DNA of 64,000 bases from Lacipirellulaceae bacterium (GTDB lineage Bacteria; Planctomycetota; Planctomycetia; Pirellulales; Lacipirellulaceae). Below, piece by piece: positions 46,537 through 55,037 of the stretch (its first letter is position 1; the number at the start of each line of letters is the position of its first letter). The translations under genes were made by a program, and so were the position numbers. The notes beneath the pieces were generated by a model. That model was not told the DNA's origin and made no database searches. It saw only the letters and a list, made by a program, of their open reading frames with translations. Location of the stretch: positions 310,001-374,000 of the forward strand of contig JAVJRG010000005.1 in the NCBI GenBank assembly GCA_040218535.1. The letters are read 5' to 3'.

Positions 46537-47388
46537 TTAGCGACGGCGGCGGGTCACCATCGCTAGACTGCCGAGCCCCAAAAGGGCGAGGCTCGTGGGC
46601 TCGGGTATTGCTTGGAAGTCGAACGTCTCGTTATATCCACCAGGGACACTGAGCGAGACTTTGTCGAAGTAGCCAACCTGGCCTTGGTTGAATGTCCCTA
46701 CGCCGACGCTGATTCCAACAACTTGAGCGTTCGGAAAGTCGGCAGGATCGTTCGCCGCGAAAAGCGAAGCCCATTCTCCCAGTGAGCGAATCGGAGGACC
46801 GCCAGCGGTATTCGCTTCACCGAAACCGCCGGTCCACCACCAGCCACCGGTTCCCGTCCCGTCGGTCGAGCCAGTTGTGCTGTCGATTGAGACGCTTTGC
46901 CAGGCGTCAGCCGGTACGATCGAAGAACCGCCGCTTGGCTGGTTCCAGGTTGGCTCGTACACAAGCGTGCCGAAATTGTCACCAGTACCACCGGCAGCAA
47001 ACAGGGTAAGCTTGATCGATGGGGCCGCTGAGGCATTCCCGCTTGCGACTGTTTGCTTGTAATAGTCGTAGCCAATCTGCCCGGTCGTAAGCACGTCCGC
47101 TGCCAGGCCGAAGTTGCCGAACGTTCCGACTTCCGCTTTATCGCCATTATTAAAATCAGTGGTGAGCAGGGCGGCTCCGGTTGGCAGGGGTTGGTTCGTT
47201 TCCAGGTCTCCGCCCAGGCCCGTCAGATCAGGGATGCTGGCCGTTCCTGCTCCTCGCATATCTGAAAGGTACCATTCGCCGGGCGTGGTGGTGACGGGCA
47301 GGGGAAGGAACTCTCGGATGACCGCGGCATTAGCTACGGAAGAGGTGAGTAGTGCGAGAGTCAAAATGGCTAGTAGGTTGCGTTTCAT
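46537..47388 (-). CDS. PEP-CTERM secreted protein
   Basis: 283 residues. Signal peptide MKRNLLAILTLALLTSSVANA. The C-terminus is a PEP-CTERM tripartite signal: IPEPTSLALLGLGSLAMVTRRRR. The middle resembles a beta-rich jelly-roll surface domain (VSIDSTTGSTDGTGTGGWWW, RSLGEWASLFAANDP), Gly/Asp/Ser rich. Gene leader GAGGAGTATTAGACTC before the ATG resembles that of its two upstream neighbours. Substrate or partner unknown; cell-surface or exopolysaccharide-associated role is usual for this class. Confidence 0.82.
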   Translation of the reverse strand: MKRNLLAILTLALLTSSVANAAVIREFLPLPVTTTPGEWYLSDMRGAGTASIPDLTGLGGDLETNQPLPTGAALLTTDFNNGDKAEVGTFGNFGLAADVLTTGQIGYDYYKQTVASGNASAAPSIKLTLFAAGGTGDNFGTLVYEPTWNQPSGGSSIVPADAWQSVSIDSTTGSTDGTGTGGWWWTGGFGEANTAGGPPIRSLGEWASLFAANDPADFPNAQVVGISVGVGTFNQGQVGYFDKVSLSVPGGYNETFDFQAIPEPTSLALLGLGSLAMVTRRRR

Positions 47389-47495
47389 GAGTCTAATACT
47401 CCTCGGTTAAGTGCCGAGCCAGCAGGCATGGGAGGCGTGTTGATCGGCTCGTTTGAAGGGGGAGAGTCTTGTGCTTCAATTAGAGAGAAAGTGTC

Positions 47496-47525
47496 CACGG
47501 CTGAGGCTCGACAGCCTCAGCCGTG
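47496..47525 (-). terminator. Perfect 13-bp hairpin after second PEP-CTERM gene
   Basis: CACGGCTGAGGCT (47496-47508) and its complement (47513-47525) around a CGAC loop, ten bases after the stop of the gene at 47535. The following minus-strand bases ACTTTCTCTC are only moderately U-rich. Confidence 0.65.
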
Positions 47526-47534
47526 AACCAAGAG

Positions 47535-48305
47535 TTACGCACGACGTCGGCGGCCACATGCCACGCCGAGAAGGGCCAACCCGCCCAGGGCGAAGGTGGC
47601 TGGCTCGGGGACGGCATTCACGATGATCGAGCTACTGGCAACGGCAACGGAACCATCGAAGGCCGTCAGTGAGATCGTGTATTCGCCGTTGACGGTTGGA
47701 TCGAAGCCAGCGATGAACCAGTGAGGTTTCCACGAGTTCTGGGCAACATTGTTGTTGGCGATCAGCGTCGCATAGTCTCCTGCGTTGGCCGCAATGCTGT
47801 CGGTGGCAGAGGTCGTGCTGTTGTCACCGATCGAGTGGTCCCAGAGCACTGCCCCTGTTCCGGGGTTGAAGCCGTTGATCGGATCGAAAGTAATCAACGA
47901 CGTGCCAGGGCCTGGGTCGGAGTCGAGCGACAGTTCGTAAGTCAGATCGTCCAGGTCGTAGCTTGAAGTGCCGTCCGCGTTGCTGTTAACGGACCACTCG
48001 AACGACCACTCAGCAGTAGGAAACGATTGCGTCGGGGCGACACCGCTCTTGAAGGTGTAAGTTCCATCGCCATTGCTGTTGAAAGTGTTTTCTGGGGCAC
48101 CAACCGCGTTGTGGCGGAGCTTTGCCCGGAGGCCCAATTCAACACCGTTATCGGTATCAACGGTAAAGCCTCCATTAGCATTGCCAGAGCCGAAGATTAC
48201 GTCGGGAGTGACGTTCTGATCGAACGAGGTGACCGCTGAGGCGGAGCCTCCGAGAGCAACGGCAATAACTGCGGAGAGAACAAGTTTGGTAAGTTTCTTA
48301 GTCAT
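47535..48305 (-). CDS. PEP-CTERM secreted protein
   Basis: 256 residues; signal peptide (LVLSAVIAVALGGSASA), beta-rich body with repeated Asp/Gly/Asn turns (SFEWSVNSNADGTSSYDLDD), and PEP-CTERM end VPEPATFALGGLALLGVACG then RRRRA. Not similar enough to the flanking PEP-CTERM proteins to be a recent duplicate. Leader CAGGAAAAAGACTC before the ATG. Confidence 0.82.
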   Translation of the reverse strand: MTKKLTKLVLSAVIAVALGGSASAVTSFDQNVTPDVIFGSGNANGGFTVDTDNGVELGLRAKLRHNAVGAPENTFNSNGDGTYTFKSGVAPTQSFPTAEWSFEWSVNSNADGTSSYDLDDLTYELSLDSDPGPGTSLITFDPINGFNPGTGAVLWDHSIGDNSTTSATDSIAANAGDYATLIANNNVAQNSWKPHWFIAGFDPTVNGEYTISLTAFDGSVAVASSSIIVNAVPEPATFALGGLALLGVACGRRRRA

Positions 48306-48414
48306 GAGTCTTTTTCCTGCGGTCTAAGGCCGCTGTTAGGATGGTGTGGGAAGATCAATACTTGAATAATCAGAAGTAATGGCAATCGCCTGTAAGCCCT
48401 TGCCTATCTGAGGG

Positions 48415-49239
48415 CTACTGCTTGCGGCGACGACCGAGGGCAAGCCCGCATACGCCAAGTCCGGCCAACGCAAGGGCTGTAGGCTCAGGGATAACTGAGA
48501 GTGTGTGCCCATCGACGTTGATGCCGCCGGAAACGCTGATGTCAGTGAACCAGCCATAGCGGTTGCCTCCAACCTCCGTGGCGATGACATCGGAACCATC
48601 GTTGCGAGTTTCCGTGAAGAGCAACGCTCCGCCGGAATCACGAAGATTGAGGTCGACGGCCAAGGTTCCGTCACCTGCGTCGCGAAAGACGTGCTCTAGC
48701 GTGTACCATCCTGTTGTGAGAATGGAATAATTGTCGATAGTTTCTAAGTCTTCTCGTGGAGCAAAGTTTGTGTTGTTGCTTCCGCCGACAAGAAGATCTC
48801 CTGACGAAGTGTCTTTTGTGACATGGAAGACGAAGTCACGTTGATGATCACCGTCAGACCCGTTCGCAGCGACGGAGTAGTCAAAGCCTTCACCGTTAGC
48901 CCAATTTGTATCGAGGTAGACATCGATCGACGCGGTAAAGCCTCCCGTCCAGGTGTCGCGATAACCGTCGAAACGAGTAAATGGCCCAGTGCCTCCCGCA
49001 TCGTCTGCAAAAAGCCCGTGGAAAGAACCTTCATTGGATGCAATGCCACCCGTTCCCGAGGGGACACGTGACGCGTCACCAAAACCTGCGAAATCATCAT
49101 CGTCTAGCCACCCCGCGGTGTCGGTTTCGAAGCCTTGTGACCAAACTTCAATCGCGTTGGCTTCTGTGCTGTTTGCTACAGCCACCAAGATGGCACAGCT
49201 GACAGCTAGTTTCAGGATTTGAATTGGTTGTTTCTTCAT
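48415..49239 (-). CDS. PEP-CTERM secreted protein
   Basis: About 274 residues from the ATG at 49239 (MKKQPIQILK), with AAGGAGAATTAG before it; upstream frame is unlikely coding. Signal peptide LAVSCAILVAVANSTEANA; a beta-sandwich body of the concanavalin/lectin look (GFETDTAGWLDDDDFAGFGD, NYSILTTGWYTLEHVFRDAG, TLAVDLNLRDSGGALLF); PEP-CTERM end IPEPTALALAGLGVCGLALG then RRRKQ. A carbohydrate-binding surface role is plausible. Confidence 0.84.
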   Translation of the reverse strand: MKKQPIQILKLAVSCAILVAVANSTEANAIEVWSQGFETDTAGWLDDDDFAGFGDASRVPSGTGGIASNEGSFHGLFADDAGGTGPFTRFDGYRDTWTGGFTASIDVYLDTNWANGEGFDYSVAANGSDGDHQRDFVFHVTKDTSSGDLLVGGSNNTNFAPREDLETIDNYSILTTGWYTLEHVFRDAGDGTLAVDLNLRDSGGALLFTETRNDGSDVIATEVGGNRYGWFTDISVSGGINVDGHTLSVIPEPTALALAGLGVCGLALGRRRKQ

Positions 49240-49353
49240 GAGACTAATTCTCCTTCTGGCGTAGTAATTACAGACCGTACCCGTGGGAAGGTGCGGGCTG
49301 AGGGAATCGGAGTCGCTCGATAGGGCAACTTCGAACAAGAAAGTGTGAGAATA

Positions 49354-49389
49354 GCTGCCGCAGTCGAGTTGGGGTGCGACTGCGGCAGC
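49354..49389. other. Perfect 13-bp hairpin upstream of third PEP-CTERM gene
   Basis: GCTGCCGCAGTCG (49354-49366) and its complement (49377-49389), loop of 10. It lies 140 bp past the stop of the receiver gene (49529) and 115 bp before the PEP-CTERM start on the minus strand. Possibly a terminator of the receiver gene; on the plus strand a TTTTTT run follows it. Confidence 0.6.
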
Positions 49390-49528
49390 CAAGACTTTTT
49401 TCTGGCGTGCGACAAGCCTCCCTTTGGGCCTGGGGTGTTTGTCGCAAGAACTCTTTAGGCACGCCTGGTGTTGGGAATCGGATTGCGTGCCAAGGTCTCG
49501 CCGTCGCGAAACCGTTTGTGTGAGGGGA

Positions 49529-50086
49529 TCATTCCATAGGCACTTCTCCTGTTACTGAAGTTGAGGGGTGGGGGGAATCGGGGATCATGTTCGTTGGCAG
49601 CCGTGGCTGGCAGAGTTCCGCCAACCAGCCGGGCTGAAGTGGTTTGCAAAAGTAAAGAGTGGCACCTGAGCAACGCGCCTTGATTTCGTTCTCAGGAGCG
49701 TAGCGATCGCTGATCACATAGCCTGGAACGCCAGGCCAACGATCAACAAGCATCGACCGCAACTCGAAGCCTGACAGGTCAGGAAGATCAGCGTTGACGA
49801 TGAAGCAGAGCGGTGCCGCATAGCGCGGAATGCGAAGTGCCTCGGTCGCCGTGTTGAAGACTTGCAGCTTGACATCGCCGTCGCTCATTCCGGAGTCAAC
49901 TTGTTCATACTGGCTCGCATCGCGATCGATGACGTAGATTGCAGAGTAGCGAAGCGGTGTGACGCTCGTGGCTTGGAAGGAATCGCTTGGGTGATTCATT
50001 CGACCTTCAAGCGAGTCGCTGGTGATCGTGTTGTTGTGTAAGTAAACCATGACGCTGCTATTTCTTTTCCGCCTTTGTTGTTTCAT
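49529..50086 (-). CDS. Orphan response-regulator receiver protein
   Basis: About 186 residues if read from the ATG at 50086 (MKQQRRKRNS); ATGs at 50050 and 49999 (with GAAGG upstream) are alternatives, the last most consistent with domain length. A CheY-like receiver fold: AIYVIDRDAS (acidic pair on strand 1), FIVNADLPDLSGFELR (phospho-Asp), YVISDRYA (Thr/Ser) and YFCKPLQP (Lys-Pro). No output domain follows. Probably a signal-relay or stand-alone regulator. Lies upstream of three PEP-CTERM genes on the same strand; a sigma-54 AAA+ protein without receiver sits at the other side. Confidence 0.7.
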   Translation of the reverse strand: MKQQRRKRNSSVMVYLHNNTITSDSLEGRMNHPSDSFQATSVTPLRYSAIYVIDRDASQYEQVDSGMSDGDVKLQVFNTATEALRIPRYAAPLCFIVNADLPDLSGFELRSMLVDRWPGVPGYVISDRYAPENEIKARCSGATLYFCKPLQPGWLAELCQPRLPTNMIPDSPHPSTSVTGEVPME

Positions 50087-50565
50087 GTTCCCGCCGATGC
50101 TGACGATCAGGGAACTTGCATGAGAGAAAAGCGAAGCGTGTGCCAAACTTTGTGTTCGTAGTGAGCCGAAGTGCGTAAGTACCGTGCTTCGCGACGTTTG
50201 TGTCGAAAGAAAGTTAAGCAACGGCTTTTATCAGAGACCGCGACGAGAAAAACGCATGGGATGTTTCATCCCGGAGCGGGGCGGAACGACCCAGTGCTGA
50301 TTGGGCCGTTTCGGGGCGCTGATGTCATCCGATGAGCATCCACTTAGCCGCGAGCTAACAGCTCGCCGGGAAATTACTCGCTACGTTGCCTTGCCGAAGT
50401 ACTCCGGCAGCCTGTTAGGCTGCGGCTGGCTACTCTTTCTTCGGCGGAGACGTCGCTCCGCGGCTCTTTGAGCGATCGCTATTCCGAAATCTGCTTGACA
50501 CGCCGCAACTGGTGTTATACAACAGTATTCACTTGAGCTTTGTCCTTTGTTTCAAGGCATTTGCC
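50087..50565. other. Intergenic stretch with dispersed hairpins before the GntR operon
   Basis: 479 bp with no credible gene. Contains short palindromes such as GCAGCCTGTTAGGCTGC (50408-50424) and GGCGGAGACGTCGCTCCGC (about 50442-50460), the latter like the CGCGGAGCAAGCTCCGCGG element at about 43984. The right end holds the GntR promoter and operator. Confidence 0.5.
50495..50533 (+). promoter_or_regulatory. Promoter and likely GntR operator of the ABC operon
   Basis: TTGACA (50495-50500) followed 15 bases later by TATACA (50516-50521), a candidate sigma-70 pair with slightly short spacing. Overlapping the -10 is the near-palindrome GTGTTATAC-AACA-GTATTCAC (centre ATAC-AACA-GTAT is exact), as expected for a YtrA-type GntR operator that represses its own operon. 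The ATG of the regulator is 45 bp further on. Confidence 0.5.
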
Positions 50566-50985
50566 ATGTTTCTACGAATCGAAAAAGGCTCGGCGGTGCC
50601 GATCTCGCAGCAGATTGAGCAGCAGATCGCTACCCGATGTGCGGCAGGCTCGCTGCGGCCCGGGGAGCGGCTGCCGTCGGTGCGGGAACTGGCTCGCGAC
50701 CTGAGCGTGAATCAAAACACAGTGCTTCGCGTGTACGAACGGTTGGTCCGCGACTCGATCCTGGAAATGCGGCAAGGGCAGGGCACTTTCGTCGCGGCGG
50801 ATGCTCAGGCAAAGGCCGCCTCGGGGCATCGCGAACGACTCGTCGAAGAGCTCCGCCAACTCGCCCGTCAGGCGTTGGGTCTGGGGCTCTCGGATGAAGA
50901 GCTTCACGAACTGTTGCGGCAAGCTCTTGAGCAAGTCCGCACCTCGAATCACGCCCCTCTTACGACCGCGGAGAATCCGTCATGA
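50566..50985 (+). CDS. YtrA-subfamily GntR transcriptional repressor
   Basis: About 139 residues from the ATG at 50566 (AAGG nine bases upstream). GntR winged helix at the N-terminus: AVPISQQIEQQIATRCAAGS, LRPGERLPSVRELARDLSVN, QNTVLRVYERLVRDSILEMR, GQGTF. The short helical C-terminus (ERLVEELRQLARQALGLGLS) identifies the YtrA type, which regulates neighbouring ABC transporters. The stop overlaps the ATPase start by 4 bp, so the genes are coupled. Confidence 0.92.
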   Translation: MFLRIEKGSAVPISQQIEQQIATRCAAGSLRPGERLPSVRELARDLSVNQNTVLRVYERLVRDSILEMRQGQGTFVAADAQAKAASGHRERLVEELRQLARQALGLGLSDEELHELLRQALEQVRTSNHAPLTTAENPS

Positions 50986-51944
50986 ATGAACCTACCGTAA
51001 GTGAAGCAACCACCGACAGCCGATTCGCCATTGAGTTGCAAGGCATCACCAAGTCGTTCCGCAAGAAGTCAGTCCTTACGGGTGAGTCCTTCCAAGTTGA
51101 ACGCGGCAAGACGTTTGCATTTCTAGGGCGTAACGGTGCGGGCAAAACGACGACCATTCGGATGCTGCTCGGCTTGCTGAAACATGATAGCGGCACGATG
51201 CGGGTGCTGGACTACGATCCGGCAACGCAGCCTTTGGAAGTCCGCCAACGCGTCGGTTACTTGGCCGAAGACCAACAAATGTACGGCTGGATGACCGTCA
51301 ATGAAATCCTGGGTTTCATCGCCCCGTTCTATACCGCCTGGGATCACGACCTGGCGTTGAAGTACGTCCGCGAGTTCGATCTGCCGCTGTCGCAGAAAAT
51401 CAAGACGCTTTCCAAGGGACAGAACGTGCGGCTCGGTTTGGTGTTGGCACTGGCCCATCGACCAGAGCTGGTCATCCTCGACGATCCCGCGTTGGGCCTC
51501 GACCCGGTCATGCGGCGGCAATTCAATCGCGATCTGATTTCGCATCTGCAAGGCGAAGGGCGGACGGTTTTCTACAGTTCGCACTTGCTGTACGAGGTTG
51601 AACCGGTCGCCGACGAAGTAGCCATCCTGCACGAGGGCCGCATCCTCCGGCAGGCGGATACCGAAACGCTTCGCCGCGACGTGAAGCAGTTCGTGCTCCG
51701 CAACGAGTTACTCCCGCGGGTGCGGGATGAGTTCGCACTGCTCGATGCTGAGTCCCACGGCGAGGAAACGGCGGTCACTGTGGAAAACGCCGCCGCGGTG
51801 ACGGCGCTGCTGGAGCGAGAGGGTATTGAGCATCGCCGTGTGGATTTGAACCTGGATGAAATCTTCGGGGCGTACGTGGCGGGACGGCCGCAGTTGAATG
51901 GGGCAACGCCTGAAGCACGAGAAGCCGTGACCCACTATCCGTAG
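50982..51944 (+). CDS. ABC transporter ATP-binding protein
   Basis: 320 residues. Walker A FLGRNGAGKTTTIRML (about residue 49), Q-loop YLAEDQQMYG, signature LSKGQNVRLGLVLALAH (LSKGQ rather than LSGGQ), Walker B ELVILDDPALGLDP, His switch VFYSSHLLYE. In Walker B the catalytic Glu seen in most ABC ATPases is Asp here. ABC-2 type partner permease follows 19 bp later. Substrate unknown; YtrA-linked exporters often respond to cell-wall stress or handle antimicrobial compounds. Confidence 0.92.
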   Translation: MNEPTVSEATTDSRFAIELQGITKSFRKKSVLTGESFQVERGKTFAFLGRNGAGKTTTIRMLLGLLKHDSGTMRVLDYDPATQPLEVRQRVGYLAEDQQMYGWMTVNEILGFIAPFYTAWDHDLALKYVREFDLPLSQKIKTLSKGQNVRLGLVLALAHRPELVILDDPALGLDPVMRRQFNRDLISHLQGEGRTVFYSSHLLYEVEPVADEVAILHEGRILRQADTETLRRDVKQFVLRNELLPRVRDEFALLDAESHGEETAVTVENAAAVTALLEREGIEHRRVDLNLDEIFGAYVAGRPQLNGATPEAREAVTHYP

Positions 51945-51963
51945 GGAACATTGGAGAACCACC

Positions 51964-53523
51964 ATGAACACTTGGCGATCTCTACTTTTGAAAGAATGGC
52001 GTGAGCAACGTGCCGTGGGTCTGGCGATTCTGGCGGTGTTGGTTTTGGTTCCGCTGCTTACTTCCCTCGCAGACTGGGGCGGCCTGCATTTTGGTATTTA
52101 CTTCACGACGATCCTGACGATGCCAATGTTCGCCGTATTCGTAGGCATGGGAATCGCCTCGGGCGAACATTCTCGGGGCACGATTCACTTTCTACGAGCC
52201 TTGCCTGCTACGACACGCAGAGCGGCAACGGTGAAATTGATCGCTGGCCTGTTCACGCTCTGGGTTCCCATCCTCGTTGTGACCGCGATCTATGCGGTAT
52301 TGATCGAGTTTGAGCTGGAGCCGAATAGCAAGTTCGACGATTTTGGCTTTGCAAGAGCATGGGGGATCGCGAGCACCATTGTCTCGATTGGAGTTGCAAG
52401 CCTGCTGCTCGCCTCCAGCATACTGATATGGACGGTTGCAGCCGGAGCAAATCGCAAGGACGAAATCAGTGCAGGTGCGATGGCCATCGTTACCATCGTG
52501 GCTGCTTACGGGACACTCTTGGGGTTTCTTTGGTTGCTCACGAAGGTATACTCCGATCCAAGCTACATGCAACGTAATAGTTGGTTGCATCCATTGATTG
52601 CAGGTCTTCCGGGAATGTGTGCATTTACGAGTGACCCCAACGGAGCAACGAGCCTGGGCGGAGAATCGTGGTTTGGGTATTTTGCTCCCTATCTAATCGT
52701 CGCGCTGCTTAGTCATGCCCTCTTGATAGGAGTCTTCGTCGAAAGGTACGGGCGTGAATCTAATAGAGTTTGGACCTTACCCCTGCAACGGCCCGAGAAC
52801 AAGCAGCTTGACTGGCTTTCTCCGCCGCAGCGGTCAGCTTTCAGAGCCGTTGTGTGGAAGGCTCTTCGAGAGGTTTCACCGCTTCTGCTCGCAGGAATCG
52901 TCATCACCCTGGGAATCGCCTTGATCGTTCAGATCAGCCAACCAACGATCGATTGGAGAGATGTCACCTTTGGGCTGTGGGGTTACATTGGCGGTTTCGT
53001 GTCAATCGCGTTAGGAATTGGCGTATTTCGCGAGGACCTAGAGCCCGGCTTACATAACTTCTGGCGTTCACGACCCGCCTCGGTAGGCGGTTGGTACTGG
53101 ACTAAGTTCGGTTTGGCGACCGGTTTGCTCATTATGTTAGGCGTTGCCATAGGGTGGCTAGGCGTCGAATATCGCTTGGATCGAGCGGAGCGAATCCCTT
53201 TGGACGATTTTGACGGCTGGAAACAACTATTTTGGGCATGGGGGCCGTCAGCCGGGGTGATTCTGTTTCACGCCGGTCTCTATGTCGGAGCAGCACTGCT
53301 GATGATTCTCGTTCGCCGCCCCATCTTTGCCGCCGTGATGGACGTGGGATTGCTGGCCGGCCTCGCATTCGCTTCCGAATACGTGTTCCGCTGGATCGGC
53401 CCCACAGAGGCGAACGCCGTCCTCATCGGCATCCCACTGGTCCTGCTCTGCATGGCAGGAGCAGCGATTCTCGCGGGGCACGCGTTCAAGAAGAACTGGA
53501 GCCTTGAGAGTTGGCTGGGCTGA
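51964..53523 (+). CDS. ABC-2 type transporter permease
   Basis: 519 residues. Starts with the ABC-2 pattern (WRSLLLKEWREQRAVGLAIL), then about 10 to 12 hydrophobic helices; the first half contains GIASGEHSRGTIHFLRALPA, a coupling-type loop, and the second half an apparent duplication beginning near AFRAVVWKALREVSPLLLAG and GFREDLEPGLHNFWRSRPAS. Third gene of the GntR-ABC unit. No recognised substrate. Confidence 0.87.
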   Translation: MNTWRSLLLKEWREQRAVGLAILAVLVLVPLLTSLADWGGLHFGIYFTTILTMPMFAVFVGMGIASGEHSRGTIHFLRALPATTRRAATVKLIAGLFTLWVPILVVTAIYAVLIEFELEPNSKFDDFGFARAWGIASTIVSIGVASLLLASSILIWTVAAGANRKDEISAGAMAIVTIVAAYGTLLGFLWLLTKVYSDPSYMQRNSWLHPLIAGLPGMCAFTSDPNGATSLGGESWFGYFAPYLIVALLSHALLIGVFVERYGRESNRVWTLPLQRPENKQLDWLSPPQRSAFRAVVWKALREVSPLLLAGIVITLGIALIVQISQPTIDWRDVTFGLWGYIGGFVSIALGIGVFREDLEPGLHNFWRSRPASVGGWYWTKFGLATGLLIMLGVAIGWLGVEYRLDRAERIPLDDFDGWKQLFWAWGPSAGVILFHAGLYVGAALLMILVRRPIFAAVMDVGLLAGLAFASEYVFRWIGPTEANAVLIGIPLVLLCMAGAAILAGHAFKKNWSLESWLG

Positions 53524-53628
53524 GAGTTTTCAGTTGCCAGGGTTCAGTTTTCAGTACTCGCGTGCTAACGGAACTCAAAAAGCTCAACATCAAAGACCGA
53601 AAACTGAACACTTCAAACTGAAAACTCC
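53524..53628. repeat. Inverted 'ttcagttttcag' repeat
   Basis: AGTTTTCAGTTGCCAGGGTT onward directly follows the permease stop and is mirrored by CCGAAAACTGAACACTTCAA onward at about 53599-53628. Same family as the element after frr. The arms are about 30 bases and bracket about 45 bases. Confidence 0.75.
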
Positions 53629-53632
53629 ATCG

Positions 53633-53790
53633 AAAAAGGGCCTCTGCTCGCCAAAGCAAAGGCCCTTCATTCGGGAATATTCGCTGACCGAACCGTTGTT
53701 CCCGTTGCCGCGAACGGCTTGTGGGAAAGCAACCCTTGTCGGAGACCCTCAGCGGTACTTGTTGCATCGGTTGTTCACGCCGAAGGCTTG
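53633..53790 (-). ncRNA. Candidate structured RNA with its own terminator
   Basis: On the minus strand this interval folds into nested helices: CGCTGA/TCAGCG outer, GTTG/CAAC, TTCCC/GGGAA, and an apical GCCG-TTCG-CGGC tetraloop stem (about 53680-53755), followed by a strong hairpin (53636-53648 with 53655-53667, core AAGGGCC/GGCCCTT) and then TTTTT (53633-53637): a minus-strand intrinsic terminator. No minus-strand protein gene ends here. The 93-codon frame that overlaps it (53486-53767) has repeat-derived composition. No known RNA family recognised; 6S, SRP and RNase P consensus were not matched. The 5' end is a guess. Confidence 0.4.
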
Positions 53791-53919
53791 AGAGGTTCGA
53801 GGCGAGAGGCCAGAGGCGAGTGACTCACAAAGACGTTAGGGGTTGTGTGAACGACACTCTCTGAGAAAATCTAAACATTAAATGCTCACCCCCAGCCTCT
53901 CACCTCTCGCCCCTTACCA

Positions 53920-55035
53920 ATGATCGCTAAACTCGCACTTGAAGATGGAACTGTTTACACCGGCACGTCGATTGGTGCCGAAGGGGAAGTGGACGGTGAG
54001 GTCTGCTTCAATACGTCGATGACTGGGTATCAGGAAATCCTCACGGACCCGAGCTATCGTGGCCAGATCGTCACGATGACCTACCCGCAGATCGGCAACT
54101 ATGGCGTCAACGAGGAAGACCTGGAGAGCGAGAAGCCGCATCTGGCCGGGTTTATCGTGCGAGAGCATAGCCGCGTGGCGAGCAACTTCCGCAGTGAAGG
54201 GTCGCTGGCCGATTATCTCAAGGAGTGGGGAGTGGTGGCGATCGAGTCGATCGATACGCGGGCTCTCGTGCGGCGGATTCGCTCCGCGGGGGCGATGCGA
54301 GGCGTGCTTTCGACGACCGATCTGGATGACGAGAGCTTGGTCGCCAAGGCGAAGGCAAGCCCTGGGCTCGTGGGGCGCGATCTCGTGCAGGAAGTCACCC
54401 CTGAAATGCCTTGCGAGTGGCAGGAGCCGGTGAGCGAGTGGACTCACTTGAACGAAGAGGGGCGCGAGGCGGGAGGCGAGAAGAATATTGTCGCGCTCGA
54501 CTTCGGCATGAAGTGGAACATCCCTCGCCACCTCTACAACCAAGGTTGCCAGGTGACCGTGTTGCCAGGGACTTCCTCTTCGGAAGAGGTGCTCGCACAG
54601 AAGCCCGATGGCATATTCCTATCCAATGGGCCGGGCGACCCGGAACCGCTGACGCAAGCCGTGGAGACGATTCAAGGCGTTCTCGGCAAGGCTCCCGTAT
54701 TTGGGATTTGTCTCGGGCATCAACTGCTGTCGCTCGCCTGCGGAGCAAAGACCTTCAAGATGAAGTTCGGGCATCGGGGCGGCAATCAACCGGTACAACG
54801 TCTTGAAGATAGCACCGTGGAAATCACCTCGCAGAATCATGGCTTCGCGGTTGACGAAGAATCGCTGCCCGATTGCCTCGAAGTCACGCACCGCAGCTTA
54901 AACGACGGCACGATCGAGGGTGTGCGGCATAAGGAGTACGACGCCTTTAGCGTGCAATACCACCCTGAGGCCTCAGCCGGACCGCATGACAGTCACTACC
55001 TATTTGGGGAGTTTCTGGCGAAGGTGAAGGGCTAA
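53920..55035 (+). CDS. carA: Carbamoyl-phosphate synthase small (glutaminase) subunit
   Basis: 371 residues. Supplies ammonia from glutamine for carbamoyl phosphate in arginine and pyrimidine synthesis. N-terminal domain LEDGTVYTGTSIGAEGEVDG, TGYQEILTDPSYRGQIVTMT, ESIDTRALVRRIRSAGAMRG; class I glutamine amidotransferase with nucleophile Cys in VFGICLGHQLLSLACGAKTF, and His/Glu in SVQYHPEASAGPHDS. The linker NEEGREAGGEKN between domains is encoded by a purine-rich stretch (54461-54485) similar to the nearby 'gaggcgagaggc' repeat, so it may be an inserted repeat. carB is not in the window. Confidence 0.96.
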   Translation: MIAKLALEDGTVYTGTSIGAEGEVDGEVCFNTSMTGYQEILTDPSYRGQIVTMTYPQIGNYGVNEEDLESEKPHLAGFIVREHSRVASNFRSEGSLADYLKEWGVVAIESIDTRALVRRIRSAGAMRGVLSTTDLDDESLVAKAKASPGLVGRDLVQEVTPEMPCEWQEPVSEWTHLNEEGREAGGEKNIVALDFGMKWNIPRHLYNQGCQVTVLPGTSSSEEVLAQKPDGIFLSNGPGDPEPLTQAVETIQGVLGKAPVFGICLGHQLLSLACGAKTFKMKFGHRGGNQPVQRLEDSTVEITSQNHGFAVDEESLPDCLEVTHRSLNDGTIEGVRHKEYDAFSVQYHPEASAGPHDSHYLFGEFLAKVKG

Positions 55036-55037
55036 AG

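Noticed and set aside
53486-53767. 93-codon minus-strand ORF after the ABC permease
   Set aside because: Translation consists of the repeat element plus the structured RNA region and ends in a Ser run; the hairpins explain the sequence better.
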